Shown in pieces: positions 34,100-42,932 of a stretch of DNA of 64,000 nt. The notes under the pieces were generated by a model. That model was not told where the DNA came from. It worked only from the letters and a program-made list of their open reading frames with translations, and did no database searches. Position 1 is the stretch's first letter, and every line of letters starts with the position of its first letter. Source of the DNA: Trebonia sp963773105. Its GTDB lineage: Bacteria > Actinomycetota > Actinomycetes > Streptosporangiales > Streptosporangiaceae. The DNA lies in the NCBI GenBank assembly GCA_963773105.1, contig CAVZAA010000001.1, positions 124,001-188,000 on the forward strand, written 5' to 3'. Both the position numbers and the translations under genes were made by a program.

Positions 34100-36036
34100 C
34101 AGTGCCCCTCCTCCAACGCCGCCGCCTCGCGATGACCGGCCAGCTCTTCCTTGGTCATGTACTTCTTGAGCTCGGAGATGTCGAACAGGTCGAGCAGGTC
34201 CGGACGGATCAGCGGGATGGGCTGGTGCACCATGTTGATCTTGTCGCCGTCTAGCGTGAGGATCAGGTTGACCTTGCGCCACTCTGGCGACATCACCGGG
34301 TAGTCCTCACGGGTATGCCCGCCACGGGACTCCTGCCGCTCAAGCGCCGCCGTCGCCACGCACTCGGCGACGAGCAGCATGTTCCGCAGGTCCTGAGCGT
34401 AGTGCCAGCCCGGGTTGTAGGCCCGTTCGCCTGGCACGGCGACCGTTGAAGCGCGCTCCTTGAACTTTTCGAGCGCGGCCAGCGCGTCCTTGACCTCGGT
34501 CTCGCGCCGGATGAGGCCGACCAGGTCCTGCATCGTCTGCTGCAGTTCGTGGTGCACCGTGTACGGGTTCTCGCCCTCGGACCGCTCGAACGGCTCGAGC
34601 GCCTCCGCCACGGCAGCGTCCAGGTCAGCTTGCGCGACGGCAGGCTTCGTGGAACCGAGCGACTCCAGGTAGTCCGCCGCGCCGTCGCCGGCCCGCTTGC
34701 CGAACACCAGCAGGTCGGACAGCGAGTTGCCGCCGAGCCGGTTGGAGCCGTGCATGCCGCCGGAGACCTCGCCCGCCGCGAACAGGCCGGGCACTGCGGA
34801 CGCGGCCGTGTCCGGGTCGACTTCGACCCCGCCCATCACGTAGTGGCAGGTCGGGCCGATCTCCATCGGCTCCTTGGTAATGTCGACGCCGGCCAGCTCC
34901 AGGAACTGGTGGTGCATGGATGGCAGCTTCTTCAAGATCACGTCGGCGGGCAGCCGGGAGGCGACGTCGAGGAACACGCCGCCGTGCTCGGTGCCGCGCC
35001 CGGCCTTGATCTCGGAGTTGATCGACCGCGCGACCTCGTCGCGGGGGAGCAGCTCCGGGGGACGCCGGTTGTGGTCCGGGTCGGTGTACCAGCGGTCGGC
35101 CTCTTCTTCGGTCTCCGCGTACTGGGCGCGGAACACGTCGGGCACGTAGTTGAACATGAACCGCTTGCCCTCGGTGTTCCGCAGCACCCCGCCGTCGCCG
35201 CGCACCGACTCGGTCACCAGCAGGCCAGCGACGGACAGCGGCCAGACCATGCCGGTGGGATGGAACTGGACGAACTCCATGTTCATCAGCTTCGCGCCCG
35301 CCAGCAGGGCGAGCGCGTGCCCATCGCCGCTGTATTCCCAGGAGTTGGACGTGATCTTGAAGGTCCGCCCGATGCCGCCGGTGGCCAGGATCACGGCCGC
35401 CGCCTCGAACAGGACAAACTTGCCCGTGTCGCGGATATATCCGAAAGCGCCGGCAATCCGCCCTGACTCATCCTTCACCAGCCGGGTGATCGTCGTCTCC
35501 GCGAAGACGCGAATCCGCGCCTCCGGGTCGCCGAACTCATACGAGTCCGCCTGCTGCAGCGCGACGACGCGCTGCTGTAGCGTGCGGATCATCTCCAGTC
35601 CGGTCCGGTCGCCCACGTGTGCGAGCCGGGGGTACTCGTGACCGCCGAAGTTCCGCTGGGAGATCTTGCCGTCCTTGGTCCGGTCGAAGATCGCGCCCCA
35701 TGCTTCGAGCTCCCAGACCCGGTCCGGTGCCTCCTTGGCGTGCAGCTCGGCCATCCGCGGGTTGTTGAGGAACTTCCCGCCGCGCATGGTGTCGCGGAAG
35801 TGCACCATCCAGTTGTCGTTCGGGTTCACGTTGCCCATGGCGGCGGCCGCGCCGCCCTCGGCCATGACCGTGTGCGCCTTGCCGAACAGCGACTTGGAGA
35901 TGATCGCGGTCTTCAGGCCGCGCGCGCGGGCCTCGATGGCGGCGCGCAGGCCGGACCCGCCCGCGCCGATCACAACGACGTCGTAGGTGATGCGCTCGAT
36001 CTCGGTCGAGGTCGGAGCTGAATCGGAGGTAGACAT
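34099..36036 (-). CDS. sdhA: Succinate dehydrogenase flavoprotein subunit
   Basis: 645 aa from ATG 36036 (AAAGG seven bases upstream; an in-frame alternative 18 codons earlier lacks one). FAD-binding VVVIGAGGSGLRAA near residue 20, the flavin-linking His region KAHTVMAEGGAAAAMGN near 53, the substrate HPTGM near 255 and HGSNRLGGNSLSDLLVFGKRAG near 395 are all present. It oxidises succinate to fumarate. The second gene of sdhC-sdhA-sdhB. The operon's long sequence is intact here, in contrast to sdhB. Confidence 0.95.
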   Translation of the reverse strand: MSTSDSAPTSTEIERITYDVVVIGAGGSGLRAAIEARARGLKTAIISKSLFGKAHTVMAEGGAAAAMGNVNPNDNWMVHFRDTMRGGKFLNNPRMAELHAKEAPDRVWELEAWGAIFDRTKDGKISQRNFGGHEYPRLAHVGDRTGLEMIRTLQQRVVALQQADSYEFGDPEARIRVFAETTITRLVKDESGRIAGAFGYIRDTGKFVLFEAAAVILATGGIGRTFKITSNSWEYSGDGHALALLAGAKLMNMEFVQFHPTGMVWPLSVAGLLVTESVRGDGGVLRNTEGKRFMFNYVPDVFRAQYAETEEEADRWYTDPDHNRRPPELLPRDEVARSINSEIKAGRGTEHGGVFLDVASRLPADVILKKLPSMHHQFLELAGVDITKEPMEIGPTCHYVMGGVEVDPDTAASAVPGLFAAGEVSGGMHGSNRLGGNSLSDLLVFGKRAGDGAADYLESLGSTKPAVAQADLDAAVAEALEPFERSEGENPYTVHHELQQTMQDLVGLIRRETEVKDALAALEKFKERASTVAVPGERAYNPGWHYAQDLRNMLLVAECVATAALERQESRGGHTREDYPVMSPEWRKVNLILTLDGDKINMVHQPIPLIRPDLLDLFDISELKKYMTKEELAGHREAAALEEGH

Positions 36037-36058
36037 AAGCCTTTTCGCCTGTTCCGGA

Positions 36059-36868
36059 TCAGTTGAAGATGCGCGGGTCGCTGAACGCACCGCTCGCGAC
36101 GAGCATGATGTAGAGGTCAGTGAGCGCCAGCGTGGTCAGCGAGATCCACGCGTAGGCCATGTGGTGCTTGTTGAGCTTCGAGACCTGGGTCCAGGCCCAG
36201 TAGCGCACCGGGTGCTTGGAGAAGTTCTTGAGCCGCCCGCCGGTGATGTGCCGGCAGGAGTGGCAGGAGAACGAGTACGCCCAGACCGCCACCACGTTGA
36301 TCAGCATGATGATCGAGCCCAGCCCGAAACCGAAGTCGCCGTTCGGCCCGCGGAACGCCTGCGCCACGTCCCAGGTGAGCAGGGCCGCGATCAGGAACGC
36401 GGCGTAGAAGAAGTAGCGGTGCAGGTTCCACGCGATCAGCGGCACCTTGGTCTCGCCCGAGTACTTCGCGTGCGGCTCGCGGACGGCGCAGGCGGCCGGC
36501 GACCGCCAGAACGCCCGGTAGTACGCGCCCCGGTAGTAGTAGCAGCTCAGCCGGAAGCCGAGGACGAACGGCAGCGAGACGAACGCGTACGGGATGATCG
36601 GCGGGATCGCCGGGATCCACCGGCCGATCGCCGAGGACCCGGGCACGCACTCGCCGCTCACGCAGGGGGAGTAGAACGGCGTCAGGTAGTGATACTGGGG
36701 CACGTAGTACCAGTGCCCGGTGAACACGCGGACGGTCGCGTAGGCCACCCAGATCGTCAGCAGGGTCGCGACCACGCGCCCGCGGTTGTACCAGGGGTCC
36801 TTGCGGAGCGTCCGCTCAGCGATCTGCGCCCGCGTTCTGCCTGCCGGCGCATCAGAAACTTGTGTCAT
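36059..36868 (-). CDS. Succinate dehydrogenase membrane anchor (single-subunit type)
   Basis: 269 aa from ATG 36868 (AGGA seven bases upstream). About five hydrophobic helices, including VVATLLTIWVAYATVRVFTG, IPYAFVSLPFVLGFRLSCYYY and LIAWNLHRYFFYAAFLIAAL, carry several histidines (NLHRYFF, CHSCRHI, KHHMAYAW) suitable for heme or quinone sites. The CxxC/H-rich CHSCRHITGGRLKNF motif is typical of this actinobacterial anchor. It heads the sdhC-A-B operon; there is no separate sdhD. The promoter must lie in the 257 gene-free bases 36869-37126, where I see no convincing hexamers. Confidence 0.85.
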   Translation of the reverse strand: MTQVSDAPAGRTRAQIAERTLRKDPWYNRGRVVATLLTIWVAYATVRVFTGHWYYVPQYHYLTPFYSPCVSGECVPGSSAIGRWIPAIPPIIPYAFVSLPFVLGFRLSCYYYRGAYYRAFWRSPAACAVREPHAKYSGETKVPLIAWNLHRYFFYAAFLIAALLTWDVAQAFRGPNGDFGFGLGSIIMLINVVAVWAYSFSCHSCRHITGGRLKNFSKHPVRYWAWTQVSKLNKHHMAYAWISLTTLALTDLYIMLVASGAFSDPRIFN

Positions 36869-37126
36869 CCAGCGTCCTCGCTGCCTCGTGCGTGATCGTG
36901 TCCGCGAAGCGCAGCCGAGCAATCCTCGCCAGAATCAGACGAGATGGAGCGGGGAGCGCATGCGATGCCCACGAACTTATTCCAGTTAGTCTCAGGATGC
37001 CGCATCAGCGGGTGCTTCCAGGATGTGAGCCTCGATACACTCCCTGCGTTTACCGGGCTATTCTCCCATTCGGGTGAGCAGGTTCACATTCCAAAGCAGC
37101 ACCGGTGACCACGCGGGCCCGGCAGG

Positions 37127-39271
37127 CTACGCGGGGGCTTGCGGGAACCCGAGGGCCTGCCGGAGGAAGTCGACCTGGATCATGAGCAGGTTCTCGGCCA
37201 CGACCTCTTGCGGGGTCATATGGGTGACGCCGGACAGGGGCAGCACCGAGTGCGGGTACCCGGCCGCCAGCAGGGCCGAGGAGAGCCGCAGCGAGTGGGC
37301 GACGAACACGTTGTCGTCGGCCAGCCCGTGGATGATGAGCAGCGGGCGGTGGACAGTCGCCTCGGTCCGTTCGGGATCGCTGCTTATTGAGCTTTGCTCG
37401 TAGGGAGCGGCATCCCGAGCCGGGTCACCGAGGTAGCGCTCGGTGTAGTGCGTGTCGTAGAGCCGCCAGTCGGTGACCGGCGCGCCGACGATCGCCGCGT
37501 GGAACACGTCGGGGCGGCGCAGCACGGCGAGCGCGGACAGGAAGCCGCCGAAGGACCAGCCGCGGATGGCCACCTTGTCCTGGTCGAGATCGGGGAACGC
37601 CTCGACGGCCGCCTGCAGGGCGGTGACCTGGTCCTTGAGCGGGCCGGTGGCGAGGTCGCCCGCGACCTCGCGATCCCAGGCCGGGCCCCGGCCGCCGGTG
37701 CCCCGGCCGTCCGCCACGACGACCGCGAACCCCTGCTCTGCCAGCCACTGGGAGGTGAGGAAGGCACCGGTGGACTTCATCACCTGCTGATGGTGCGGGC
37801 CGCCGTAGGGGTCCATGAGCACCGGAAGCTTGAGCCCAGGCTGGTGCCAGGACGGGAACAGCACGGCGGTGCGGATGCCGGTGGGACCGGCCTGCAGGAA
37901 CTTCGCCTGCGGATGCGGCAGGTGCGGCGACGGCGCGAGCGACGCGATCCTGTTCGGCTTTCCTTCCCCGTCGCCGAGCTTGCGGACCGTGACCGACAGG
38001 TCGTTGCTGGCCAGGTCGCGGCGGGCGAGGACGATCGCGCCGCCGTTGGCGGTGGCGGTGTTGACGCCCGGCTCGGTGGCGACCTCGGTCAGCCCGGCCG
38101 GGCCGTAGCGCCAGACGCCGATCTCGGTCGGCTCGGTCGCGCCCGCGAACAGCACGTCATCCCCGTCGGTGCCGAGGATGCTGCGGACCTGCAGGCCGGG
38201 CGGGGTGACCGGCGTGGCCTGCTGGAGTTCGGCCGCCGGGGCGATGACGAGACCGCGGGTGTCGCCGCTGATCGCGGTCCAGACGACGTCCCCATTGGGC
38301 AACTGGGCGGGCAGGCCGTCGATGACGTCGGTCCAGTGCGGATCGGTGTCCTCCCGTAGCACCTCGCCGGTGGCGGCGTTGATCAGCCGCATGATCTTCT
38401 GATCGCGGGACTGCACGACTATCAGCGGCGAATCGCCCCAGGCCACGGCGGTGAGGTAGGGGAAGGCGGCCCGGTCCCATTCGACCTCGGCCAGCGTCGC
38501 CGGGGCGGCCTCGCCCGCGCCCTTGGCGATGGTCGCGAGCAGCAGCGACACGTCGGCGTTGGGGGTGCCCGCGGCGGGGTAGCCCACCTCGGTCGGCGCC
38601 TTGTCCGGGTTGGCCGGGTCGGCGATGTGCCACCGCCTGACCGGGGACTCGTCGACCCGGGCGATGAGCAGCTGGCTGCCGTCGGGCGACCACCAGTAGC
38701 CGCGGGAACGGCCCATCTCCTCGGCTGCTACGAACTCCGCCAGGCCGAAGGTGACCATGCCCTTGCTATCCGCCGCGACCACCGAGTCCTGGCCGCTCAA
38801 CAGGTCGACGACCCGGAGCGCGCCATCGTGCACGTAGGCGATCTTGGTCCCGTTCGGGTCGGGACGGGGGTCGAGCGCGGGGGTCTGGGTGGCCACCAGG
38901 CGCGGCGTCGGCGTGGCCTGGCCCAGCGCGACCACGTAGACCAGGCCGGAGAGCGCGAACACGGCCACCGCGTCAACCTGGTCGGTGGCGTAGGCCACGA
39001 TGCCGGCGGCAGTCTCGCGCACCCGCTCACGCCGCGCCCGTTCCTCCGGCGGGAGGTTCTCCTCATCCGCGCCCAGCGTTCTCGGGTCCGCCACCAGTCG
39101 CTCGGCGCCGGTGCTGGTGTCGGCCTCCCACAGGCAGGTCACCGGGTCGTCGCCCGCGCGCGAGCGCAGGAACGTGACCCGATCGCCGTCCGCCGATACC
39201 TGGAAGGCCCGGGGGACCCCGAGCCGGAACCCGCGCGTCCGCGCCTGCTGCCTGGGAAAGCTCTCTGTCAT
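37127..39271 (-). CDS. S9 family prolyl oligopeptidase / dipeptidyl peptidase IV-like
   Basis: 714 aa. An N-terminal seven-bladed propeller (for example YWWSPDGSQLLIARVDES, GTKIAYVHDGALRVV) is followed by the alpha/beta-hydrolase domain with nucleophile S573 in RGWSFGGFLS, Asp in HGLADDNVF and His in SGVTHMTPQE. No signal peptide or membrane segment, so a cytoplasmic peptidase for short (often X-Pro) peptides. ATG 39271 is 43 bases from the divergent mshB start, so both promoters overlap there. Confidence 0.9.
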   Translation of the reverse strand: MTESFPRQQARTRGFRLGVPRAFQVSADGDRVTFLRSRAGDDPVTCLWEADTSTGAERLVADPRTLGADEENLPPEERARRERVRETAAGIVAYATDQVDAVAVFALSGLVYVVALGQATPTPRLVATQTPALDPRPDPNGTKIAYVHDGALRVVDLLSGQDSVVAADSKGMVTFGLAEFVAAEEMGRSRGYWWSPDGSQLLIARVDESPVRRWHIADPANPDKAPTEVGYPAAGTPNADVSLLLATIAKGAGEAAPATLAEVEWDRAAFPYLTAVAWGDSPLIVVQSRDQKIMRLINAATGEVLREDTDPHWTDVIDGLPAQLPNGDVVWTAISGDTRGLVIAPAAELQQATPVTPPGLQVRSILGTDGDDVLFAGATEPTEIGVWRYGPAGLTEVATEPGVNTATANGGAIVLARRDLASNDLSVTVRKLGDGEGKPNRIASLAPSPHLPHPQAKFLQAGPTGIRTAVLFPSWHQPGLKLPVLMDPYGGPHHQQVMKSTGAFLTSQWLAEQGFAVVVADGRGTGGRGPAWDREVAGDLATGPLKDQVTALQAAVEAFPDLDQDKVAIRGWSFGGFLSALAVLRRPDVFHAAIVGAPVTDWRLYDTHYTERYLGDPARDAAPYEQSSISSDPERTEATVHRPLLIIHGLADDNVFVAHSLRLSSALLAAGYPHSVLPLSGVTHMTPQEVVAENLLMIQVDFLRQALGFPQAPA

Positions 39272-39314
39272 GGTTCCCGATCATGCCAGGTCTGCTGGAC
39301 GGCATAATCGTCTG

Positions 39315-40136
39315 GTGGGGAACAGAAGCCTGTTGCTAGTGCACGCGCATCCGGATGACGAGTCGATCGGGACCGGGGCGACGATGGCCAAGTACGCCGC
39401 CGAGGGCGCCCGGGTCACGCTGGTGACGTGCACGCTGGGCGAGCTGGGCGAGATCATCCCGCCCGATCTGAGCCATCTGCTCCCGGATGAGCTCGGCCAG
39501 CACCGGATCGGCGAGCTTGACCGCGCCTGCCGGGCGCTCGGCGTCGACGACCACCGCTTTCTCGGCGGCGAGGGCAAGTACCGGGACTCGGGGATGATGG
39601 GCCTGCCCGACAACGACGACCCGCGCTGCTTCTGGCAGGCGTCGGTCGAGGAGGCGGCGGCCGATCTGGTGAAGGTCATCGAGGAGGTCGCGCCGGACGT
39701 GATCGTGACCTACGACGCCAACGGCTTCTACGGCCACCCCGATCACATCCAGGCGCACCGGGTCGCGTGGCGGGCGAACGAGCTGGCGGGCGGGACCGCG
39801 AAGTTCTACGCCACCGCGCTGCCGCGCTCGGCGCTGGCGGCAACGGTCGAGTTGCCCGAGGACTCCTGGTTCGTGCGGAACGCCGACCTGTCCGTCAGCG
39901 TCCCCGACGAGCAGGTCACGACGGAGATCGACGCGCGTGCCTACCTGGCCGCCAAATTGGCGGCGATGAAGGCGCATGAGACCCAGATCACCGTCGACGG
40001 CCAGTTCTACGCGCTCTCGGACGAGGTCGGCCGGCGGGCCCTCGGCACCGAGTACTACACGCTGCTGGGGCCGTCCGCCCCGGCCAGCCCTCGCTCGGCC
40101 GGGGAACCGTACGAGCGCGACCTTTTCACGCGGTAA
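39315..40136 (+). CDS. mshB: Mycothiol biosynthesis deacetylase MshB
   Basis: 273 aa from GTG 39315. The LmbE/PIG-L metal site is AHPDDES (residues 11-17) and GHPDHIQAHRVA near 140, with Zn ligands H, D and H. MshB deacetylates GlcNAc-inositol in mycothiol synthesis, and the DELGQHRIGELDRACRALGV stretch is typical of MshB/Mca. Its companion is DUF6113, as in other mycothiol producers, which favours MshB over the conjugate amidase Mca (usually elsewhere). Divergent from the S9 peptidase gene. Confidence 0.92.
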   Translation: MGNRSLLLVHAHPDDESIGTGATMAKYAAEGARVTLVTCTLGELGEIIPPDLSHLLPDELGQHRIGELDRACRALGVDDHRFLGGEGKYRDSGMMGLPDNDDPRCFWQASVEEAAADLVKVIEEVAPDVIVTYDANGFYGHPDHIQAHRVAWRANELAGGTAKFYATALPRSALAATVELPEDSWFVRNADLSVSVPDEQVTTEIDARAYLAAKLAAMKAHETQITVDGQFYALSDEVGRRALGTEYYTLLGPSAPASPRSAGEPYERDLFTR

Positions 40137-40147
40137 TCTCCAGGCTC

Positions 40148-40528
40148 ATGGGGACCTCGCAGCGCTCGCTGATTACCGGCCTGGGCTACTTGGCGCTCTT
40201 CGTGCTCGGCCTGGCGCAGGGCCTGATCGGCAGCTTCCAGTACAACCAGAGCCCGGCCCCGCTGATCGCGATCATCCTCATCCTGATCCTGTTCGCGACC
40301 TGCGTGCTGGCGGGCTGGGGGCTGCGCACCTACGCGGCCGGCATCGTCCCGGCCCTCGGCTGGATCATCGCCTCGTTCATCCTCGCGATGCCGAGGCCGA
40401 ACGGCAGCGTGATCATCGAGGCCAACTCGGCAGGCGAGTGGTACCTCTACGGCGGCGCGCTGGCGGCGGCGGCCGGCGCCGCCGTCTCGTTCTTCACCTG
40501 GATTCGCACCAGGTCCCGGGCACGCTAA
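40148..40528 (+). CDS. DUF6113 family membrane protein
   Basis: 126 aa from ATG 40148, eleven bases after the mshB stop. Four hydrophobic segments: LGYLALFVLGLAQGLIG, LIAIILILILFATCVLAGWG, GIVPALGWIIASFILA and LYGGALAAAAGAAVSFFTWI. Function unknown; conserved directly behind mshB in actinobacteria, which suggests a link with mycothiol or simple operon persistence. A double palindrome follows. Confidence 0.85.
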   Translation: MGTSQRSLITGLGYLALFVLGLAQGLIGSFQYNQSPAPLIAIILILILFATCVLAGWGLRTYAAGIVPALGWIIASFILAMPRPNGSVIIEANSAGEWYLYGGALAAAAGAAVSFFTWIRTRSRAR

Positions 40529-40558
40529 CCGCCGCCCCCGCCAACCCCCGCCACAGGA

Positions 40559-40610
40559 TGTCGATTGCGCAATCGACCACGCTCTAGCCTGGTCGATTGC
40601 GCAATCGACA
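40559..40610. terminator. Double palindrome: inverted repeat of a self-complementary sequence
   Basis: 40559-40579 and 40590-40610 are perfect inverted copies (21 bp) flanking a ten-base loop. Each arm contains the perfect 18-bp palindrome GTCGATTGCGCAATCGAC. It lies between the convergent DUF6113 and rocD genes, so transcription termination is the simplest role, but the symmetry also suits a protein-binding site. Confidence 0.7.
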
Positions 40611-40624
40611 TGCGCTGGTCGACG

Positions 40625-41857
40625 TCAACCCGCGAGCAGCGCCTCGCTGAAGCGCTCGAGACCCCAGGCGAGCTCGTCCTCCGTGATCACCAGCGGCGGG
40701 GCGAGCCTGATGGTGGTGCCGTGCGTCTCCTTGGCGAGCACGCCTAGCGACGCCAGCCGCTCGCAGACCGCGCGACCGTCAAGCGACCCAAACGTCACCC
40801 CGGCCCACAGTCCCCGACCGGTCACCGACGTCACCACGGACGACGGCAGCGACCTGAGCCGCGCGTGCAGCACCGACCCGAGGGCGGCCGACCGCGTCTG
40901 GTACTCGCCGGTGCGCAGCAGCGCGATAACCTCCCGCGCCACCGCGCACGCGAGCGGGTTGCCGCCGAACGTCGACCCGTGCTGCCCCGGCTTGAGCACG
41001 CCGAGCACCGAGCGGGAGGAGACCATCGCCGACACCGGCACAATCCCCCCGCCCAGCGCCTTGCCGAGCAGGTAGGCGTCCGGCACCACGCCCGCCACCT
41101 CGCACGCGAACGTGCACCCAGTCCGGCCGAGCCCGGACTGGATCTCGTCGGCGATCATGAGCGCGCCCGCCGACGTGCACAGCGACCGCACCCCGGCCAG
41201 GAAGCCGGACGGGGGGACGACCACGCCCGCCTCGCCCTGGATCGGCTCGACGAGCACGCCGACGACGCGGGACCCGTACCGCTCGAACGCGTCCGCCAGA
41301 GCGGGCAGATCGCCGTAGGGAACCGACACAAACCCGGGCGTGTAGGGACCGAAGTCGTTGCGCGCGTCGGGGTCGGACGAGAACGACACGATCGTCGTGG
41401 TCCGCCCGTGGAAGTTCCCGTCGAACACGACGATGATCGCCTGATCGGCGGCCACCCCGCGGGTGACGTAGCCCCACTTGCGGGCCACCTTGATCGCGGT
41501 CTCGACCGCTTCGGCGCCCGTGTTCATGGGCAGCACCATCTCCATGCTGCAGAGCTCGGCCAGCTCGGCGCAGAACGGGCCGAACTGGTCGTGGTCGAAC
41601 GCCCGGCTGACCAGCGTCACCCGCTCAAGCTGCCGCATCGCGGCGGCGACGAGCCGAGGGTGGCGGTGCCCGAAGTTCAGCGCCGAGTACCCGGCGAGCA
41701 TGTCCAGGTACCGGCGGCCGTTGACGTCGGTCACCCAGACGCCCTCAGCGGACGCCGCCACGACTGGCAGCGGGTGGTAGTTGTGCGCGCTGTACTCGCT
41801 GGTCAGGGCGGCGGGGTCACGGACTTCTGTGTGCGTGTCGGCGTAGGTGTCGGTCAT
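40625..41857 (-). CDS. rocD: Ornithine aminotransferase
   Basis: 410 aa. Class-III PLP aminotransferase with MNTGAEAVETAIKVARKWGY near 120, DEIQSGLGRTG near 235 and the PLP lysine in LLGKALGGGIVPVSAM near 265. RocD converts ornithine plus 2-oxoglutarate to glutamate-5-semialdehyde and glutamate. The ATG 41857 lies one base after the ddaH stop, so the two are coupled. The nearby arginine-hydrolase-like gene fits an arginine degradation route. Confidence 0.93.
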   Translation of the reverse strand: MTDTYADTHTEVRDPAALTSEYSAHNYHPLPVVAASAEGVWVTDVNGRRYLDMLAGYSALNFGHRHPRLVAAAMRQLERVTLVSRAFDHDQFGPFCAELAELCSMEMVLPMNTGAEAVETAIKVARKWGYVTRGVAADQAIIVVFDGNFHGRTTTIVSFSSDPDARNDFGPYTPGFVSVPYGDLPALADAFERYGSRVVGVLVEPIQGEAGVVVPPSGFLAGVRSLCTSAGALMIADEIQSGLGRTGCTFACEVAGVVPDAYLLGKALGGGIVPVSAMVSSRSVLGVLKPGQHGSTFGGNPLACAVAREVIALLRTGEYQTRSAALGSVLHARLRSLPSSVVTSVTGRGLWAGVTFGSLDGRAVCERLASLGVLAKETHGTTIRLAPPLVITEDELAWGLERFSEALLAG

Positions 41858-41858
41858 C

Positions 41859-42686
41859 TCAGTACCTCAGTTCCAGCGTGCAGCACTTGGCGCCGCCGCC
41901 TGCCTTGAGTAGTTCTGACATATCCACGGGAACGACCTCGAACCCGCGCGAGCTCAGCGAGCGCGCCAGCCCGGTCGCGGCGGCGGCGAGCACGACGTGC
42001 CGCCCGTCGGACACCGCGTTGAGCCCGAGCACCTCCGCGTCCTCGTCCTTGGCCTCGATGAGCTCAGGGAACATCGACGCCAGGACCGCCCGCCCGGCGT
42101 CGTCGAACGCGGCCGGGTAGTACATGGCGGTCGTCGCGTCGAGCACGCACAGCGCCGTGTCCAGGTGGTAGAACCGGTCGTCGACCAGGCGCAGCGACAC
42201 CACCTTCCGTCCGAACACAGCCGCCAGCTCGTCGCCCGCCGCGAAATCGGACCTGAACCCGTGGCCGGCCAGCACCGTGCCGTCGCCGGCGACGAGGATG
42301 TCCCCCTCGCCCTCGTTCACGTGCTCGGGCTCATGCACGGGCGTCCAGCCGTTCCACCGGAACCAGTTCATGTACGCGGCCGCCTCGGCCGCGCGCTCGG
42401 CATAGCGGAAGCGCACGCCGAGCACGGCGGAGTCGATCACGGTGGCGCCGTTCGCCGCGAACACCATGTCGGGCAGCGCCGGGACCGGCTCAATGGTAAA
42501 GACGGAGTGTCCGAGCGACTCGTAGGTCTGCCGCAGCGTCTCCCACTGCCGCATCGCCAGCGCCGGATCGACCGGCGAGTCCGGCCGCATCCACGGGTTG
42601 ATCGCGTACGTCACGGCGAAGTACTCGGGTGGGCACATCAGGTAGGACCTGGGCGTGGCGACCCGGCTGGTCACGTCGTTGCTCAT
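41859..42686 (-). CDS. Dimethylargininase / arginine-hydrolase family protein (DdaH-like)
   Basis: 275 aa from ATG 42686. Guanidino-modifying fold: MVFAANGATVID near residue 68, the acidic EGEGDILVAG near 122, catalytic His in RFYHLDTALCVLD near 167 and the nucleophile Cys near the end (GGGAKCCTLELRY). The family includes dimethylarginine hydrolases (citrulline + dimethylamine) and arginine dihydrolases (ornithine). Coupling to rocD, which consumes ornithine, favours arginine degradation, but substrate choice cannot be read directly. Divergent from the SnoaL-like gene, with a 246-base intergenic region. Confidence 0.82.
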   Translation of the reverse strand: MSNDVTSRVATPRSYLMCPPEYFAVTYAINPWMRPDSPVDPALAMRQWETLRQTYESLGHSVFTIEPVPALPDMVFAANGATVIDSAVLGVRFRYAERAAEAAAYMNWFRWNGWTPVHEPEHVNEGEGDILVAGDGTVLAGHGFRSDFAAGDELAAVFGRKVVSLRLVDDRFYHLDTALCVLDATTAMYYPAAFDDAGRAVLASMFPELIEAKDEDAEVLGLNAVSDGRHVVLAAAATGLARSLSSRGFEVVPVDMSELLKAGGGAKCCTLELRY

Positions 42687-42932
42687 GCGCCAAGCGTAGG
42701 GAGAGCGGCCACGTCGGTGACAGAGCGTGATTATGCGTCCGAGCGGCGATCTGTTGCGTATTTCTGCCGTCCACAGCGGATTCGTTGCGCCGTTGCCGGC
42801 CCTGGCGCGGTAGACGCCCGGTGGCCGTCGCCGATGCGGGGCTTTCATCCTCCGGTGCCGGGGAATGTTCCGTGGGGCCAGCGTCGCCGTTACGCGGGCA
42901 GCCTGTCCGCGCCGGGAAAACAAGGGGTCGAG

